Positions 26,656-39,600 of a stretch of DNA of 64,000 nt are shown in pieces. The stretch comes from Acridotheres tristis (lineage: Eukaryota > Chordata > Aves > Passeriformes > Sturnidae), in NCBI GenBank assembly GCA_037013685.1, contig CM072889.1, positions 6,953,976 through 7,017,975 of the forward strand. Direction: 5' to 3'. Position numbers and translations under genes: made by a program. Positions within the stretch are counted from its first letter, which is position 1; each line of letters opens with the position of its first letter. Under the pieces are notes generated by a model. The model saw nothing but the letters and a program-made list of their open reading frames with translations. It made no database searches and was not told where the DNA came from.

Positions 26656-29148
26656 TTCATTACCCTTTGGGAGGCAATCAGACACTGCAATTTAAGTGCT
26701 GTTTGAATATGTGTAAATGTGTCACCCTGGATGAAAAGGCAGTCACTACCCTCTCCCTCAATGCAAGTAAACTTTACTCATATTCAGTGAGGGCCTAAAA
26801 TTGTCAATGGACACCTATTTCAGACTGTTTCACCTCTATGAGTGTTTGGCATGCCCATGTACATGTCCCCAGCAAGCTCAGGGGTAGCCCAGTCCCATAC
26901 AGAAGTTGAGATGTGAGTGATGTGACATTAGATGGTTTTTAGATTTTGACTCTGCCAAAATCTGAGTCTGTGCAAGTACACATACTGTCTCAAGTGCCCT
27001 CTCCCAAGCACTTTCTCTCTTTACCACCACATGCATTTTAAGACTTTCAGTGTGCATATATTTGGGTATATTTGCACACATATAAACTAGCAACCAGCAT
27101 AAAAAATTTTACTACAATTTTTTACTAAACTCTTTTAATGATTTGAAGCTTGTCAGAGTCATAAGTGAGAACAGAGCATATGAGGGCAAGAGCCAACCTT
27201 TTAGTAAGAGTCAGCACTACAGCCATGCTCTTACCAACCCAGTTACTCATTTGGCTTCTCGTTTTGTTTTTTTTTTTAGTTAATTATACCAAGAAGACTT
27301 TATAAAAACTGTTGCCAAATGTTTAAAATTAAAGCAGTTCAGTTCTTATTTCAATCCCAGGTTACTGTGCTAAATTGCATATGCATTCATTTGTTAGTAC
27401 TAGGAATATCAATGATTAATTAATATTAATGGCAGAAATCACTTCAAACTTGCTTTGTCTAGAAATCACACACAATCTTGCCTCTAATCACTTGGCACAT
27501 AAAGAAACTTTAATTGATAACCCAGGTTTAATATCCAGCAGGATTGGATTCTGTAGGAGGAATAGAGCAATGTTCCCTGTAATCATCCTAGAAGAGATGG
27601 AAAGCTTGTTCTACCAACATCAAAGAAGATTAGGCATCAGAAGCCTGATAGTAAAGTAGCAATTATGAGGGGTTTTTTTAATTCTGTGCACCTACTTCAT
27701 CAAAATAATAGGCATCTTTTAGCAAAATAACCTGGAACTCAGTTCACTGACTTTCAATTATCTTATGCTGGGAAATGCATCTGGAGAGACAAGAAAATAG
27801 GTGGTAGACACACAGGGAAATAAAGAGAAGGGGGAAATTAGAATGAGGGAAAATATGAGGGGCTAAGTAAATGGGTGTTATAAATATCCAGTGCCTTGGG
27901 CTGCATATAGAACAGGAATACTTTTGCTGAGTTAGGACTGTGGCATCAGGCACGTCTGACCAAATCAGTCCCCGGTGGAGTGCCTGTGAATGTAGCAAAC
28001 AGCTTACACCAGAGACAGACTTGGCTCACTGCTTTTAAGGGAAATGTTAGATATCAAACCTTAATGCCAGCAAGGGAAGCACATGGCAACTTCGCACAAA
28101 CATTTCAGTCTGTCTAACTCAAAGGAAAAATTACTATCCTCAAATTCCCCAATTTCTTGCTTTGCAAAATGAGAAATGACCCTATCATTTTCTTTCAAAA
28201 GGTGAGACTAAACTTAGACTAGAGCCTATCTTCCCTGGGGATGAGAAGGGGAAGAAATCCCACACACTCTCTTGGTTTTACTTAAGGAACTGTATCCTCA
28301 TTTCTGAGAAAGCACAAGGCAGACCCTCAGAGCCAGGCTTAAGAAGCCTGCCTGGGGCTCGGTACCCTTCCTTGTTAAGCTTGTTTTTAAAACATCTCAG
28401 TCTTCTCTTAAAATTTTTCAGAGATCAGTGGGCAATTCACTTCAATATCTCCTGATCTGCAGCCCTGATGCCTCCAAAGACAGAGCACAGCAGAGCTCTT
28501 ACAAGAGAAAAGCCTCATCACCAGTCCCATTACCAAGCACAGTTCTTGCCTGGCTCAGGTCAAAATCAAAGACAGCATTTTTCCACTTTTTTGTCCAGCT
28601 TTACATCCCTGTTGAATTCACTGTGCCCTCTTACACACATCTCAGTCTCTCCTCCATTACATACAACCACTCACATCTCATTGTGACTCAGAAATGATCC
28701 ACACATGGATGCTGGTCAGGGGGGCTGCTCTCCATTTCATCTCCTGACCTCCACCTCCCTGCAGAAGACCCAAGTCAGAGGAAACTTACCATCACATCCT
28801 CCTCTGCACTTCTCCTCCTGACTCTGCAGTTCCTCCAGTCTGATCACAGCCCTGCCTTTAGAGCTCTGTCTAAAACTTGGTGGCCTTGGGAGAAAGCACT
28901 GTGGGTAGACCGGGGCTTTGGGCACCTGTAGCCCTGCATGTCACCAAAGTGTAGAAGCAGATTCTGTGTGAGGCAGAGCAGGTGTCCTTCCTGCATCCTG
29001 GCACATCAACATCCAGCAGACATGGTTCCATGTGCAGGAGGTTGAAGCTCAGAGGATCATGAACAAACACCTATGACTGGCAGAGGCTGATCCTCCAGCA
29101 GGAATCACACTACATCCCACTCCATGTGAATGATATAGAAATAATTCC
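26656..29148. other. Unique non-coding sequence, no gene recognised
   Basis: Short frames only, none with recognised motifs. There is a poly(T) tract near 27267. No mobile element was recognised. Confidence 0.5.
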
Positions 29149-29291
29149 ATTGTAATTAAATAGGAATTTTTGTGTGAATTCCAAATGAACCTTTGTAACA
29201 TTTTCATTAGTCCTCAATACACCTCTTTCTTTACCTCATCAGAACTATTGGTAATAAATTGTAGTAACTGAATTGTAATTAAATAGGAATT
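29149..29291. repeat. Direct 20-bp repeat with TAATTA cores
   Basis: The 20-mer ATTGTAATTAAATAGGAATT occurs at 29149-29168 and again at 29272-29291. Each copy contains TAATTA, the classic homeodomain core. The surrounding 29.1-29.4 kb is strongly AT-rich. A local duplication or a paired regulatory site are the two simple explanations. Confidence 0.7.
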
Positions 29292-31399
29292 AAAATTTGA
29301 CTTCCTAATAAACTACAGCAAAGCAATCACTATTTCAATATACATTAATTGCTGTTCTGTTAGGAATGCAGAAAACTTATTTTGATTGAATTGCTACAAA
29401 TTATAATGAATATATGGCCTGAGCTGAAAAAATGGTCTCCCATCAGTAAGTGTACCTGGTAGATGTCAGTCAGTTGTGCAGTCTGAAGATCTACTCAAGG
29501 AACTTGGGACATGCAGCATGCCAGTAGAGAATATACCAAATTATGACATTTCCAGAATAAATTTTTGTTTCACAATCTCACAATTAATTTATGAACACAA
29601 CAGACAAGATGCTATTGGGAGTGCCATTGGGGAAGTAAACTAAAAGGTGTGATAAAGCAAGAGCAATAATATCAGACTAGTGCTCTTTTATGTTATTGGC
29701 TCCTGTTTGATTATAATAGAAGTGCTTTGTAATATGTTCTGGGGTGGCAAACTGCATATAGAAAACCCCATATTATTATTGATACATTTTCTCTCTGTAA
29801 CTAGAGATATATATGTAATATACATATGAATATAAATTCAGTTCTATGGCTGTTTTAGTCTTAAAAGCCACAGAGAGCTGTTTCTTTGCATTACTGCTAC
29901 AGATGTAGCAGGCATTTGGTGTAAGAAGGTGTAAGCTATGAGAGGCATGTCTATAAAAGGGAGTGTTGAGTATCTAACAGAGGTTGGTATGTCCATGCAG
30001 GGCAGACATTCTGGTTCAGTGGAATAGGTGGGCGAAATTAACCCAGAGCTTTCTGTTGTCACTTTGAAAGCTGGCAGCCTGTGTCCCACTGAGCAGCCTT
30101 CCACCTCCAAGTGATGGATGCTATACTGAATTCTCAAGGCTTTCACAGGTATAAATTCTCCCATTAACTACTGAGTTTTTTCCCTGCAGGCTCCTAATTT
30201 CTGGCCTATCATTGTCATCTCACATTGTTGATTTCTAGGGGACAGCAGCAGCCAGCCATCACAAACATGGAACAGAGTTTCCTTGGACACAGCATGAGCC
30301 AAACACTGATGTGATCACAAGGTCTGTCTCAATCTGGTTTTACATGCTCTGAAATATCTTCATGTCTCCATTTGTTCACCATTGCTATCATTTTACCTCT
30401 CGTTGCACTGCAAAGCCAGCATCTGACATTTAAAATCCATTTGGATTTCCAGACCCAGCAGGGGAAATTCAGAATCAGGCTCTGGATGGGAACTGTGAGA
30501 GCCAGTGTGGGCTTGGGAGAAGGCAGCTCACTGCTTAGGCATCTTTGTTATACTGAAATTTAAATTACAGAGATTGAACAGGGAAAGCAGACTCGCTTTT
30601 TCAATTTTGCTACCTAATCAAAACTCTGAAGCTTTCTAGTGCTGGAGAGTGCTCACATATCATCCACTTTCCACATCCAGTGCTGACAAAACAATAAGGC
30701 GGGAATAACATAAGTTGTGAGAAAACTAGTGTGTCTCATAAATCTTCACAGGAAAGTAGCTGCTGTTTCATGTTATTGCAGTGTGTTGTTTCCAATGAAG
30801 TGATTACTGTTAGATGTATTTTTAAATTGCTTTTGTTATTTTTAAAAATACATGACTTTGAGAGTGATAGAAATGAGATTGAGTGGTGGTAGGCAGTGCC
30901 TAAAATATGATTAACTTTTTCCCAGACCAGCTACTTCTGAAATTAAGGTTACCAACACAGCTGTTGTCAACTTTCCCCTGGCTGAAAAGGGCTCATTGGA
31001 ATCTGTTTGATGTATGCAATTATCCACCAGCCCACCCAAAACTTCCTCCTGCTTCAGACCTTCTGCTTCAAGATGTTTGATTAATATTTGCTAGTGTTAT
31101 TTTAAAGTGTGAATGTGCATGTTTGTAACACAGCATCTCAAGGTACATCCCATCGTGAATGGGTTGTGGTTTCTGTCCATGGAGGGGCAGAACTCTTTGT
31201 GTGCTAACAGCTCCAACCAAGGCACACACGCTTTCAAAAGAGCTGAGCTATGTTTTAGATAAAGTTCAGTTGGAAGACATTCAAGGCAATAAATATCAAG
31301 TGAGAGCTTTTCTCAGGGCTTTACAAGTCATTAAAACTCCAGGTAGATTTTACCTACCAAAGGCTCCACTTGTGGCTTGCTGAGTTCACACGACCCTTT
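29292..31399. other. Unique non-coding sequence, no gene recognised
   Basis: AT-rich, with short frames on both strands and no recognised repeat or exon. A 106-codon minus-strand frame at 29844-30164 lacks any recognisable motif. Confidence 0.5.
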
Positions 31400-31580
31400 T
31401 CCTGCATATTGTCGTATCCCTTCCAGGGGCTAATGAAGCCTGTAACCATCCCAGGGCCCACCTACAGGGTCCCTTCGATTGTTCTGTGCTCCACAGACCA
31501 GGCACCACAGGGTTAAGCTTACTCAGACAAGAGGAGACTCAAAAACAGGCAAAAGGAAAATTTATTAGGGGAAAATCAAA
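31400..31580 (-). mobile_element. Possible LTR fragment
   Basis: On the minus strand this reads through an AATAAA (from 'aaaatttattagggg' on the + strand) into 'gcctgtttttgagtctcctcttgtctgag', then a segment rich in GGGCCC and CACAGGG. The order AATAAA, then T-rich, then a TCTGAG-type stretch is what an avian LTR 3' part looks like. No TG/CA ends or target-site duplication could be fixed, so this is a tentative call. Confidence 0.22.
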
Positions 31581-34500
31581 AGGCAGCAAATGAAAAAATA
31601 AATTACATTTCATGTACACACATGCACTCTTTTGGCTGGAAGGGCAGAAAATGCAGCCAAAACTAGGCTGTTCTTATTCTAAACAGTGCATCAATCCATT
31701 GATTAATTTTACACTTTGTTCCTTATGAACCTGGGCTTGGGCCATGAATGCTGCTATGAAAAGAATATAGCCAAAAAGGAACTCTTAAAAAATTGGCAGG
31801 CATTTCAAGGCAATGTGTCTGGCCAGCAGAAAGGAGATGGCTCCTCCAGGGAGTGTATGGAACTGTAAAACCATTTGTGAACTGGCCCTGCACAGTTTAT
31901 AAGGTGTGTGACTGACTTAAAGTCAAGTTTCTTGCAAAAATCTGTGACTTATAAATCGAATCATAAAAGTAGTTTTAAGTATCATTTTTCCAAAAGGGCA
32001 TTACAAGATTGGTTTAGAATGACTGTATTTCCTCACTAATACCATTAACTTTGGAATTGTTTCCATTCATTACAGAGCAGAGCAAGGACGGTTTACTATA
32101 AATTGCTACATGCTGTATGCTTCAGCTGGTCAGCTCTATGCTATAGGAAGAATAAACGAAACAAAATCAAATAAAATAATACAATAAAACACCATGGACC
32201 AACTTCAGTCTTGGTGTAATCAAATGCAAATGGAAATTAATGGAATTGCATTCTCTCACACCAAGGCTGACATATCCCTTGGCCATAGAGAAAAGGGAGG
32301 CAAAGCTCAGCTCTCTGTGGTGCTTCCCAGGAACAGTTACGGTGAGCAGGAGCAAGCTACCAGCTCTTCATTTTCCAGTTACCTGCTATCTGCTGCCTAG
32401 GTGTTTTTGTGAGAAAACTAGTCTATACAAACTAGTTTTGACAACTAGTTTTGATTTTTTTTCTTTGCTGCCTGGGATAAAAAAATTATTTTACCCAGGA
32501 TTTCTCTTTCATATTTATTCCTTTCAGCAAGTTAGGAGGTCAAGGAATGATTTGGGAAATACCCTAAAACCTCTCCAGTATAAGCCAAGAGTGACTTTAA
32601 GTAGGTAGAGCTCGTAGCGTGTAATATCTTAAAAAAATCAGACAGAAGAAGGGGGGATTCTGCCTGGATATATCTTGTCATCCAGACCACAAACAGGGGT
32701 TCCAAAATGTCTGCACAGAACAAATTCTTTCCCTTCTCACTGCATTTCAATATTGCTAACTGCTAATTAATCACAGACTTTACACAGCCTCTCACTTGCC
32801 CAAGTTTTATGGCTGAAGTTTTGTTTGAACTATGTTTCTCCCAGCTGAGCAGTGCTTGAGGGTCAACAGAGCTGTGCCATGTGCTGTGAAAAGTGATGCT
32901 TCTTTTAAGGGGCCTCATTATTGAAATAACTTTTGAGTTAATGTTTGGAAATAACTCTGAAATGAGGACTTGCACAGATTTGTTTTCTTAGTTCAGCAAT
33001 TAGCTTCTTGAGCAGTGACCGGCTGCAGCACCTTCTGCCATGTCTGACACATTAAATAAATTATTCACTCAGTTCATTAGTTAAGAATAAGTTTGTAATA
33101 CCTGCCGAGTTACAGGACACACAGCAAAGCCATGGATCACTTCAATTAGAAAAATGAAGTCAGGTTTTGCTGCTCCTGCATAAACAAAGACAAGGATGAG
33201 GGAGGAAAAGGTAAGTAAGATAATAATTACCAGATTCTGATTCTATCCTTCCCACTAAGCTGGACAGCCTCAGCAAAATCTCCCATTGCTTCTGGTGGAA
33301 ATATCCTCCGAACTGATTACTTTTTAATGAAAGTACAATGTCACAGACTCAAGAAACAGCAAAGTATTTTTTCTGTCAGTCTAGCTCACTGTTGCAAGCA
33401 GGACTGTTGCAAGTGGTCTGTTCATCAGGCTTTCCGTGGGAAGGTAGCAGCCACCAGACACCTTTGTGGAAAGGTGGAAGCTGGGGAAAGGAAAAGTGCA
33501 AGTTGTCCTTCATGTTTGCTGTTCTGCAGCCAGTGCACTGAGACAGACACAGCACCAGTTGCTCCCATGGAACATGGGATGAGCTGTGGAGTCAGCATCT
33601 ATTGATCTAACAGCATTTCACCCACCCACCTGTCTGGAAACAGGGCTGTGGCTTGGTATGCAGTCGTGCAGTGTGGAAGGAGGCACAGCTACAGCTGATC
33701 TGGATGCAGAAGAGGCTTCCCATGAGTGGGTGTGTGGTGGGCTCAGGGTAGGGACTGCAAAGGACCACCAGGACACGCAGGTCTGCCACCTTCATTGCTG
33801 TTCAGAACCCTGTGCAGTCAGTGCCCTGGCCTGGGGTGAGACAACAGCCAGGAGCTTACCATGCAGGGCATGACATTTAAAGAGAGGAAGCAAATTTTAA
33901 ATACCAGTTAGCAGTTGAGCGTAACTAGAGGTGGCATGGAAGGAGGATGGGAAGATCTTTGGAGCCTTACCCTGCTCTTCCAAGCCTCATCATTCAAAGC
34001 AGCCCTAAAAACAAAGCCCAAATCAGCCAGCTCTAAGTACATCCTTGGGCTCAAGATTTCCTCATCCAAAGCATAGTCCTTTCTTCAAAGAAGCTAGAGC
34101 CAGTCACTAATGGTCACTTGTCAGGAAACACTGTGGGACTCAGACCAGAATGCTGGGATGCATTTTGCAGAGATAAGTGTCTGTAATTAAGCTCCTAAAT
34201 ACATACTCAAGCATGAAAATTGGTGACATGATTTTGCAGAAGTGACAAGCAGTGATGTCAGTGGAGGCACCAAGGGGAACCCCAGGAAATGTGGCAACCA
34301 TGTGCTGACCCCCAGCAGAGCTGCCACCCTGAAACAGGTCTTGGATGACTTACTCCTTTATTTTGTTCAGTCAGATTCCTCCAAGTGGAATTAAAAGGAT
34401 TAGCCACTATAGGCCAGCTGCGCTCTTCCCAGTCATATACTATGAGTGAAACAGGTCTGCTGTGGAAAAAACAATGTGTAAATAAGAGGATAAAGGAGAG

Positions 34501-36288
34501 AAGAAATCTAATAAATGCTCCATTATCTCCAGCGTATATTATGCAAAATCTGGCATGAAATATTTTCCTCACATAAACATGAAGGTCACTTATTTTGTTC
34601 ATTAAATTCTCCTCAGTCTACATCATTATTCTCATAGTTTTTCTTATACTTAATGTAGTAGGGGCCTGCCAAACTCATTAGACATCAGCTGATAAATGGA
34701 TTTGAACTCACAATCTGTTAAAAATCACATAGGCACATTAGAGCAATATTTTCATGGCTTAGAGACTGTACACATTTAAATCTTCCCAGAGAGGATATTG
34801 AACATTTTTGATCCAGTGCAGCAGACTTAACACATAATTCAGGTCTGCTTGCTGTAAAAATGTACAGGCAGGGATCTTAGTATCACTAGTCATATATCAA
34901 AGCTGCACACTTAAAAATGTGGTAGTGACAAAACTGTTGGATAGGGTGTAAACATCATCAAGCTCATTGTTATGCAGCACTTGCATTGGAATAATGGGGG
35001 AGATATTGTTAAATGTTGCATATATTTTCACTCTTCTGGCAGAATTTGTACACATAACATATATCCCTGTTTAATTTCCAGCCTGGGCAAATCTCTGGAT
35101 GAGAAAAAGCTTCTGAAACATTCCTGGATTCTCACCCTGTTGCCATGACTTCAAATAAGCTTTTACATGAAACATGGACAGAAGGGAACACAGGGCATGT
35201 TTATGCCATAGTTTATGTTTCACTTACTCATTGCTCTTTATTGAAATTTCCCCCAACTGATGATAGAATGCTTATAAAGCATTGGGTGGATAATTTCCAG
35301 GCTCTCCTGCTGCTCTGTTGGTTATAAAGCTACTCATGTCTCCAGGAGAGTCTTTCTTCCTTTTGGATTTATGAGCTTAATGAACCACTGTTATTCTCCA
35401 TCACAGGAGCCAGTGATGCCATGACATTATAGCAGAAAGATTTGAAAACTTTCAAGAAAGCACTTGAACCAAACTGCTGCTCTTATTAAGTGCCTCTTGT
35501 CTTCATTGTGGTCTGAGGAAAATCTAAGCAAGCTAATGAATGAAAAGAACAAACCAAGTCCTGCACTAATCCTGCAAGTTCTGCTGCAGGGTAAGCAGTG
35601 CTAGTGAGACAAATCCTCTGCTGGGATGAACTGTATGTATCAGTGGCAGGATGCTGATACATGGCTCCACTGATGGGCCTACTTTGCATAAAGGAGCCCG
35701 AGTCTAGCTCTGCTTAGATTCTCCAGATGAGGGCAGTCGGATGTATGAGACTAAATACAATTAAATTTAAGTTCAATTAATACAACTTTCGCCTTATTGA
35801 GAGGCCTTTCACTGCAGCTCACCTGATGACTAGAGTAGCCTTTTGCCCCTAGGAGCTCTAGATTCACTCAAATACTTCTTTTCCCAGGGCCATTCTTAAC
35901 ATTTTCTTTCTTGATAATTTCAAACCAAAGAAGAGGAGGTGGGGGAAAAGGGGCCCCTTCCTTAAGACTGGCTGCACACTGCTAGCCACCTTGTTATTTC
36001 TGTTAAGGAGCACATTTCTGCCTACCATGGCAGGACACAACACAGAGAAAAGCAGTCCCACTGCTAGGCCAGACTTGGGCCATTTAGGAAGTTATACGTC
36101 ATAACCCACACCTTCATCTCCACCTGGAGACCATTAAGAAGCCCATGTAAAACCTGGAGCACATGATTCATCGGCTCCCAGCAAGAAGCCCAGAGTTAAA
36201 AGCATGTCCTTTTCAGACCCCCATTGTATAACCTGCTGTTATCAAAGTTCTCAGTCCCAGCTATTTCCTTCAGCTAGAAAAGCGTGGA
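31581..36288. other. Unique non-coding sequence, no gene recognised
   Basis: Only short frames, none with recognised motifs. A doubled ACTAGTTTTGA motif at 32431-32454 is listed separately. 33.4-33.9 kb is somewhat GC-richer, which explains its overlapping frames. Confidence 0.5.
32431..32454. repeat. Two tandem ACTAGTTTTGA copies
   Basis: ACTAGTTTTGA occurs at 32431-32441 and 32444-32454, with a further ACTAGT at 32418. A short local duplication. Confidence 0.7.
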
Positions 36289-36370
36289 GAGCGTAACAGA
36301 AGTGACTTGCCCAATGCTCAGCAGTAAGTCAACAGAGCAGCACCAGACACAGAACCCAGGTGTGTTGGTT
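36289..36370 (-). mobile_element. MIR-like SINE relic
   Basis: The stretch 'agtgacttgcccaatgctcagcagtaagt' followed by 'agaacccaggtgtg' matches, in reverse complement, the core of the ancient tRNA-derived MIR SINE. In MIR the consensus contains a 'cttgggcaagt' segment and a 'cctgggttc' segment in this relative order. Divergence is high, as expected for an element inactive since early amniote times. The call is from memory of the consensus. Confidence 0.6.
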
Positions 36371-36640
36371 GCAAGACACCTCTAGCAAGGCTGCTGCTGC
36401 CTTTGGCTCTTCTGCTGGATTCCCAGAAACAAGTGGGTTGAGCCAGTTGAGCCATGCTGCCTTTTGGGGCAAAACTTGAGAGGATGCCAGTCCCTCCCCA
36501 CCCTAAATGTCCCTGCCTGCAGAGCCAGCTGGCTTCTTCCAGGCTCAAAACAGAGTGGCCTCTGGCTGTGCTCCTGCACAGCCTGGCTGGCCAGGGCACT
36601 TACCTGTAGGGCCACCTCACACCACGGGCATGTCTTTCAG

Positions 36641-36696
36641 TCTCCCCAGTACTGTCCAGGGGGGATGCTAGTGTTGGCTGGAATTTATGTCTGTAG
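36641..36696 (+). other. Candidate 56-bp exon with canonical splice flanks
   Basis: The segment is preceded by 'tgtctttcag' (pyrimidine tract plus AG) and followed by GTGAGC, a near-consensus donor. It is open in the frame SPQYCPGGMLVLAGIYVC, a partly hydrophobic peptide. No family was recognised, no neighbouring exon was found, and such flanks occur by chance many times in 64 kb. Confidence 0.12.
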
Positions 36697-39600
36697 GTGA
36701 GCAATCCTGCTAAAACAATGAGACCTTCCGCCACACACAATGCTCAAGCATGCTGTCAACTCTGTGTATTAGTTATAAAAGCTCTGCTGTCTTCTGTTAC
36801 TCTGTAATCATCACATCTTTCATCATGGCACATATATCTCAGCAACTGTACCCATTACAAAACCACCATAGCAAAATGGGGAACAATGACATGCTCCTTC
36901 TTTTTCATCGTGTTTCAGTGGGATTGGGAAGTCAGTGCAACACATACTATTTAGCCAGCAGTGGAAAATGGATGGTGGCATGCCATTGGGTGCTTTGAAA
37001 AGCTCAACCTAGGTGACTCTGTCTGTTAAAAAGTATTCAAAAGCCCCAATTACAATCAGTTAAAAGCAATAAGCATTCAAATTATTTTAAAACTAACTTT
37101 AATTAATTTCAGCATATGTTTGACTTAGGCTGATTAGTCAAATCTGATTTTCTGAAAAGAAACAATAAACACCTGCTAATGATGATTTACATATTACTGG
37201 TCACATGGCCTGCAGTGTGTTCTGAGGTTCTGCACAGCACAGAGAAGCAACATTGTGCTGTGGCAGCGACACCCAGCCTGCACCACCAGGTACAGAGAGC
37301 AACAAAAAAAATTCCTGGATAAAATGCCTAGCCATGCCCTAAAATAACATAATGGTGTTGGTATGAACAACTGTCCTGGAAAAGCTTTCCTCTTTTTAAA
37401 GTGCTCTTTGAGAAAAACCTGAAGTCTGGGCTCAGGGGAACCCAAACTGAAGCTCTGCACAGCCTGACCTTGGTACAGACCTGAACTCAAGGATGCCACG
37501 TGAGAAGATTTTCAGGTGGCTGCATTCAGAATAATGAGAAGGGCTTAACCTATTGTTTAGACACCACTTCCCTCTAAAACCAGTGGAAAAAAATTATCAT
37601 TAGCTAAAAACCACATAATTTAGCCAACAAAATCCCTTATTCTCCATTCATTATATAGGGAGACAGGATGTGGTAATCCTGCATAGTCAGGAGGCTAAAT
37701 CCCTCTTTACACCCAAGACTCCTTTGTAGGAGGCCTGAATACATCCCCTTCATACCTTTGGGCCTGAACCTTGCAATAATGTAAACATTTAAAAGTCCAT
37801 GGTATTTTATATTCACAGAGATGATAATGGAATATCTTTCATACCCTTTCAATGCCAAATCCAGATTAACACAATAATAGTGGCTGCCAAGCAGTTTATT
37901 AGCACTCATACCCAATATGAAGAAATCCTGGAGGGGAAAAAATGGAAAAAGATAAGTCCTGCCAACATATACTGCACACCAAGCTGCAGGATGCTGTATT
38001 CCAGGAGTTATTTCAGTTGTAGAAACCACGTAGCACCATTACTTGGCATGAAGAGAGAATAAAGAGAGAACGGCCTATGACAGGTGTTGCTTTAAATATT
38101 TTGAAGATATGCATCAGGAATAGTTCATAAAAGTGCTTCCAAAGTAGCTCTTACACCCACTGGGTTTGGCAGTCCTCACTCTTAAAAAACATGAACTTGG
38201 CACAGCAGTCTCCTAAATCTTTTAAACTGGCTTAATCCTCCCTGTAATGAAACATGCAGTCAGCTAGATGGGTGCATTTACCTGAAACTCACTTATTTAC
38301 AAGCAACTAAAACATGAAATTAGCTGGTCCCAGAAGGCAGCTTTGTACTTCCCAACTCCTCTGCTATCATAAATCAACCCATTAAAGAGGGTGCCACAAT
38401 TATTTTTCCCATTCTCACATTCTGTATGAACATTTACATGCCAAAGATGATCCTCCAGAGATGTCTCTGCATGATTCAGTGATTCCTCTCTTCTATGGGA
38501 TGGGACTAGAAGTGCATGTGTGTTGGCAGACATCAGGAAGTTTGCAAAATCAGGAGTTCTGGGAGTTTCAAAAGAAACCTCCTTTACCAAACAGTGCTAC
38601 TGTGGTGCAGGAATCCAACATGACCAGTAACACCACATTTCCACCATTCCCTATTTGCAGAGAGCAATCCAGTGAACAGGAGATTGAGCTGTACTCGTTT
38701 GCTCCCTTTGTACCCACTGAAGAGGCTACAGTGCCCAGATATGTGCACTCATCACAAACACTCCATACATTCTGGGAGTGCTGATTCTGCACAAAATTCT
38801 GGAATTTCCTGCATAGGGAGAGAGACCAGCTTTAATCTATGATGTAAAAAATTTGCTTCCCAAACTTTAGCCCAGCTTAGTGAAATAAAAGATTTTCCAG
38901 TATTCCTCACCATTATACGCCCTGGTATCCTGGCCCCATTACACTATTCCTGCATAAGGAAGTCTTCAGTGGTAAAGTAGCACTGATATATGTTTTCAGC
39001 TTTAGGATTCAAAAGTAGTATTGAATTTTCCCTTTAGGGATTTCCTTACAGAAAATATACTACCACAGCAGGGATCACCAATTGACAGCAGAAAATAACA
39101 CACCTTGGAAGGAGGAAACCTGGGGCAACAAGAGACTGAGGCTCACAACTGGTAGCTGAAAACAGCACCGCTAAGCCAGCCAGGCCCTGGGCCATCCCAT
39201 AGCTCCTCCATGCTTCATCTCTGACTGGAAGGTTATGCCAGTTGGCTTCTATCAGAAAAAGCGAACAGCTCTTGCAAGGGTAAAACATTTGATGCAAAGT
39301 GGTCTGGAGATCAGAATTAGCCTTTTTTTTGCTCTTTTATTATGTGGCACATAAGGAAGTTTAAAAAAAACCAACCAAACAAAAGAAGGGCTGCTTTTCT
39401 CACTGTCCTGAGAGAATGGCATATTCATAAATACACCTTCATTTCCCTTTTTACACCGAATTATTGCCTGTCACCTGATCATTTCAGCTGCACAACTACT
39501 ACAGGGATTTCCCTTTATTCTGGAACTTATTCTGGAGTATGGGATTTAAAACAGCACAAAGAGCAGCACCAGGCTTGAAAATGCAATCAGGACCACAGAA

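Noticed and set aside
34690..34725. 'ggatttgaactcac' as a tRNA T-arm or tRNA-derived SINE
   Set aside because: No acceptor or anticodon stem could be folded around it.
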